Shown here piece after piece: positions 61,506 through 64,000 of a DNA stretch of 64,000 bases. Numbering within the stretch: position 1 is the stretch's first letter; every line of letters starts with the position of its first letter. A program made the translations under genes and the position numbers. A model generated the notes under the pieces. That model made no database searches and was not told the DNA's origin. It saw only the letters and a list, made by a program, of their open reading frames with translations. Source of the DNA: Actinomadura sp. NAK00032. Lineage in GTDB: Bacteria; Actinomycetota; Actinomycetes; Streptosporangiales; Streptosporangiaceae. The DNA lies in assembly GCF_013364275.1 (NCBI RefSeq), contig NZ_CP054932.1, forward strand, positions 8,184,001 to 8,248,000. Reading direction: 5' to 3'.

Positions 61506-62241
61506 CGGCGTCGCGAAGCCGGGACACCGCCGCCGCGGGTGCCGAGCGGTCTGTCACCACCATGTCGAGCGTGGCGGCGGGGCAGACGAGCCCGAGGCCG
61601 GTGCGTCCGAACTTGGCCCCGTCGCACACGGCGACGACGCGCCGGGCGGAGGCGATCGCGGCCCGCTTGACCGGCACCTCGTCGAGTTCGTGCGCGGTGA
61701 GCCCGTGCTCGGCCGACAGCCCGCAGACCCCGAGGACGGCGGTGTCGACACGCAGCGAGCCCAGCGATGCCTCGGTCAGCGGTCCGGTGAACGCCAGCGC
61801 ACCCGGCGCGGTCCGCCCACCGGGGACCAGCAACCGCACCTGCGGCGCGCCACTGAGCGCGTTGGCCGCGTGCAGATCGAGCGGCACGACGGTGAGCCGC
61901 CGCCCGACGATCGCACGGGCGACGGTAAGGGTGGTGGTGCCCCCGTCCAGGATGACGGCCTCCCCATCGGCGAGCAGCCCGTCCACCTCGGCGGCGATCC
62001 GCTCCTTGGCGTCGACCGCCTCCTGCTCCCGGACGGCGAACGGCATCGCCTCACCGCGCAGCAGCAGGCTCACCGCCCCGCCCCGCACCCGCCGCAGCAC
62101 CCCGCGCTCGGCGAGCTGGTCGAGGTCGCGCCGGATCGTCATCTCGGACGCCCCGGTCTCCTCGGCCAACTCCCCCACCGACACCCGCTCGGTGGTCCGC
62201 AACCGCTCAATGAGCACAGCCACCCGCTCCGAACTCTCCAC
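61483..62241 (-). CDS. DeoR-family transcriptional repressor
   Basis: A 252-aa regulator. The winged HTH (about 5-60) reads RVSVGELAEETGASEMTIRR, DLDQLAERGVLRRV, the typical DeoR N-terminus. The sensor domain has DGLLADGEAVILDGGTTTLT, VVPLDLHAANAL, LLVPGG and AVCDGAKFGRTGLGLV, features of the phosphosugar-binding isomerase-like fold. It should be released by a sugar phosphate and repress its own operon with the MFS transporter. I place the start at GTG 62239-62241, 7 nt after a promoter -10, because the upstream frame would contain the -35 box. Confidence 0.87.
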   Translation of the reverse strand: MESSERVAVLIERLRTTERVSVGELAEETGASEMTIRRDLDQLAERGVLRRVRGGAVSLLLRGEAMPFAVREQEAVDAKERIAAEVDGLLADGEAVILDGGTTTLTVARAIVGRRLTVVPLDLHAANALSGAPQVRLLVPGGRTAPGALAFTGPLTEASLGSLRVDTAVLGVCGLSAEHGLTAHELDEVPVKRAAIASARRVVAVCDGAKFGRTGLGLVCPAATLDMVVTDRSAPAAAVSRLRDAGVDVRLV

Positions 62242-62277
62242 ACGTGAGATCGAACATCCCCAATGTGCGAAAGTCAA
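62242..62277 (-). promoter_or_regulatory. Promoter of the deoR-MFS operon (leaderless)
   Basis: On the minus strand TTGACT (62272-62277) and TTCGAT (62249-62254) are 17 nt apart, and the GTG start follows 7 nt later, so transcription should begin at or near the start codon. The -35 also overlaps the stop of the 79-aa gene. Confidence 0.5.
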
Positions 62278-62513
62278 GAGGCCGATCGCGCCACCCGGCC
62301 AAGGGCTTCATCCGCCCGTGCGGCGGCCTGGGCGAACGCATGGGCTTTGGCCGCCATGCACGTCCGGGGAAGCAGGTCCCGCCCTTCCACCCCGGCGAGA
62401 CTCGTCCAGTACCGCGACTGGCAGGCCAACTCGTCCCGCAACTCGACCAGAGCAGCAGCAACCGCCCGCCGCTCACCAGAGGCCGCCCGCGACAGAACGC
62501 GCCTGAAAACCAT
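62274..62513 (-). CDS. Small helical hypothetical protein
   Basis: A 79-aa protein of unknown function, almost wholly alpha-helical and Ala/Arg/Leu-rich (VAAALVELRDELACQSRYWT, then KAHAFAQAAARADEALGRVA). Its ATG (62511-62513) overlaps the stop TAA of the ATPase gene as TAATG, so it is translationally coupled to it. Small coupled proteins of this type occur beside XRE/HATPase pairs in actinomycetes and may be binding partners. No membrane helix. Confidence 0.55.
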   Translation of the reverse strand: MVFRRVLSRAASGERRAVAAALVELRDELACQSRYWTSLAGVEGRDLLPRTCMAAKAHAFAQAAARADEALGRVARSAS

Positions 62514-62983
62514 TACGCGACGTCCCACGCCGCCCACACCACCTTGCCGACGGCGAGCGTGTACAGCCCCCAGCCGGACGCGAGCGACTCCGCCAGCATG
62601 AGGCCCCGCCCGCCCTCGTCGAGCAGAGCGGCGTCACCGACCTGAGGCAGCGCCGCACTGTCATCCCGCACCTCGACGACGAGATGCGCGGCGCACAACC
62701 GGAACCGCACGAGCATCATCGCGATACCGCGCGCCTCGATGTCCGTCCCGCCCGGCTCGCCCGTCGCCTCCAGCGCATTGCTGACCAACTCGGAGAGAAC
62801 CTGCTGGCAGGCCCACCGGCGGGCTTCGTCCACCTCCCACGACCCGAGCAGCGCACGAGCGAAGTACCGCGCGACGGGCACCGCGGACGGTAGGGAGGCC
62901 ACACCGAGCGCCTCCACCCGAACCGCCCCACCACCCACCGGCGGCCGCGCCCCAACCACGGCGCCAACAGACACCGACATCAT
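62513..62983 (-). CDS. HATPase-type anti-sigma-factor-like protein
   Basis: A 156-aa single-domain ATP-binding protein of the GHKL fold: QVLSELVSNALEATG (N box with the catalytic Glu/Asn), LVVEVRDDSAALP (G1 box) and LLDEGGRGLMLAESLASGWG (G2 box). This is the serine-kinase/anti-sigma-factor (RsbW/SpoIIAB-like) arrangement of actinomycete regulatory families. Its partner is not identified. ATG-ATG at 62978-62983; GGAG lies 3 nt before the first, so the second (62980) has better spacing. It is divergent from the XRE gene 274 bp away, a usual pairing. Confidence 0.82.
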   Translation of the reverse strand: MMSVSVGAVVGARPPVGGGAVRVEALGVASLPSAVPVARYFARALLGSWEVDEARRWACQQVLSELVSNALEATGEPGGTDIEARGIAMMLVRFRLCAAHLVVEVRDDSAALPQVGDAALLDEGGRGLMLAESLASGWGLYTLAVGKVVWAAWDVA

Positions 62984-63187
62984 CGTCTCCTTCGTTTCCG
63001 GGGGCTAAGTCACCGACCACAGATGCGCGACATGCACGTATCTTCGCCGCGAACGAATCGGACCCCGACGAGCCGCCACACCATCCGGGCGAATCAGAAC
63101 ATGCGCCACGAATTGCCCCGCGAACGCCTGCCCATCTCGGAGAGCCGAAAGGTTCGATGACCGAATTCCGGTGACCACCATCACAGG

Positions 63188-63200
63188 CAGAGTTACTCTG
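63188..63200. promoter_or_regulatory. Small palindrome CAGAGTTACTCTG in the XRE promoter region
   Basis: Five-base arms CAGAG/CTCTG around TTA, 57 nt before the XRE gene start. It lies in the divergent region between the ATPase and XRE genes and could be a binding site for the XRE protein. Confidence 0.35.
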
Positions 63201-63257
63201 TGCTACGACCCCAATACATCCCAGAAGTCACCCCCACCCCCAGGTAGAGGCCCCCCA

Positions 63258-64000
63258 ATGCCCAACGACCAAGACGGTTACACGCGGGACCCGCTCCTTC
63301 GCAGCTTCGGCGCGGTCCTGCGCGCCCACCGAGAGGCCGCCGGCCTGTCCCGCGCTCGGCTGGCTCAAGCGCTCGGATGCCAGGCGGGCTGGATCGAGAA
63401 ACTGGAGACCGCCCAGAAGCCGCCTTCCGAGCAGACGGCCGAGGACTTGGACGTCTTCTTCGAGACGTCGGCCCGCGCGTTCTGGCACATGTGGCGAGAG
63501 ATCAAGCGGGAGGGCAAGCACCTGGCCGCGCCACCCGGCTTCTCCCGGTACACCGAGATCGAGACAGGATGCGTCGCGATGCGCTCCTTCGAGGCCTCGA
63601 CAGTGCCCGGCCTGCTCCAGACTCCGGCCTACGCACGTGCCGTCATGAGCTCCGGCCTTCCCCTGGACGCGCTTGAAGAGCGCGTCGCCGCCCGCATGGC
63701 ACGCCAGGAACTCCTCACCCGCGACAACGCACCCCGCATGTGGTTCGTCCTGGACGAATCCGCGCTCCGTCGCCCCGTCGGCGGCCCCAAGGTGATGGAC
63801 GAGCAGCTCACCAAGCTGATCGAGGCGGCGACGACAAACCCACGAGTAGAAATCCGGGTACTGCCCTTCACATCCGTCACCTACGCCGCTTTGGACGGTT
63901 CGTTCAAGGTCCTCAGCCTTCCCGGAGGAGTCGACCTCGCCTACCACGAGGGTCCCGAGATCAGCCATCTGATCGAAAACGGAACAGCCGTCGCGGAGTA
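63258..64000 (+). CDS. XRE-family regulator with DUF5753 domain (incomplete at window end)
   Basis: At least 247 residues, open at the right edge. The HTH is near residues 15-70 (LRSFGAVLRAHREAAGLSRA, RLAQALGCQAGWIEKLETAQ). From about residue 95 a DUF5753-type region starts (RYTEIETGCVAMRSFEASTV, PGLLQTPAYARAVM, then FVLDESALRRPVGGPKVMDE, and VEIRVLPFTSVTYAALDGSF). Such WhiJ/Scr1-like regulators partner with DUF397 proteins and nearby HATPase proteins in actinomycete development. ATG 63258 has AGGTAGAGG upstream. A DUF397 gene, if present, would lie beyond the window. Confidence 0.85.
   Translation, partial: MPNDQDGYTRDPLLRSFGAVLRAHREAAGLSRARLAQALGCQAGWIEKLETAQKPPSEQTAEDLDVFFETSARAFWHMWREIKREGKHLAAPPGFSRYTEIETGCVAMRSFEASTVPGLLQTPAYARAVMSSGLPLDALEERVAARMARQELLTRDNAPRMWFVLDESALRRPVGGPKVMDEQLTKLIEAATTNPRVEIRVLPFTSVTYAALDGSFKVLSLPGGVDLAYHEGPEISHLIENGTAVAE

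Noticed and set aside
1..64000. tRNA, rRNA or CRISPR array
   Set aside because: No cloverleaf-type sequence with CCA-end features, no rRNA sequence and no regularly spaced repeats were seen.

Overview
The window is very GC-rich. Its hallmarks are frequent GTG and TTG starts, leaderless promoters, LCP ligases, Ser/Thr kinases and WhiJ-type XRE/ATPase modules. Together these point to a chromosomal segment of a spore-forming actinomycete; my guess is the Actinomadura/Thermomonosporaceae region of the tree, which is inference. No rRNA, tRNA or CRISPR array was seen.

Layout. (1) 0-4.3 kb is a mobile and decayed margin. It holds a DUF222/HNH endonuclease gene, an IS4-family insertion sequence (1563-3136) with an 8-bp target duplication, coding debris, and a SapA-like secreted protein. 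The IS sits inside a 172-bp multi-stem palindromic element. (2) 4.5-37.7 kb, continued at 43.8-47.4 and 52-55 kb, is a cell-envelope glycopolymer region. It encodes a mannose-1-phosphate guanylyltransferase, about ten glycosyltransferases (GT2, GT4, a double-GT4 fusion, a GT2-TagF fusion), GT-C-like membrane proteins, a flippase-like protein, WecB and WecC for UDP-ManNAcA, two CDP-alcohol phosphotransferases, an acyltransferase and two LCP ligases. A plausible reading is that nucleotide- and CDP-activated precursors are made, polymerised by the transferases, exported and modified, then ligated to peptidoglycan by the LCP proteins. (3) 37.8-43.7 kb is metabolic and regulatory: an SpoT-type HD hydrolase, SRPBCC, an ADC-like protein with a degenerate SDR, a HelD-like ATPase and TetR. 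(4) 43.8-47.4 kb is a compact minus-strand operon of cytidylyltransferase-like NTase, glycerol-1-phosphate dehydrogenase-like enzyme, CDP-alcohol phosphotransferase and GT2. (5) 47.7-50.5 kb is an ispD/tarI-GDPD pair split by a solo TnpB element. (6) 50.5-64 kb carries paralogous 4-TM proteins, a GT2, an LCP protein, a thioesterase, a WD40 Ser/Thr kinase, an MFS/DeoR pair and an ATPase/small-protein/XRE locus that runs off the right edge.

Most interesting points: the G1PDH/NTase/CDP-AP/GT2 operon, whose CDP-AP has His in place of the last motif Asp; the TnpB insertion, whose removal restores a TTGA-overlapped ispD-GDPD junction; the folded 172-bp element split by the IS; and an SDR lacking the Ser-Tyr-Lys triad.
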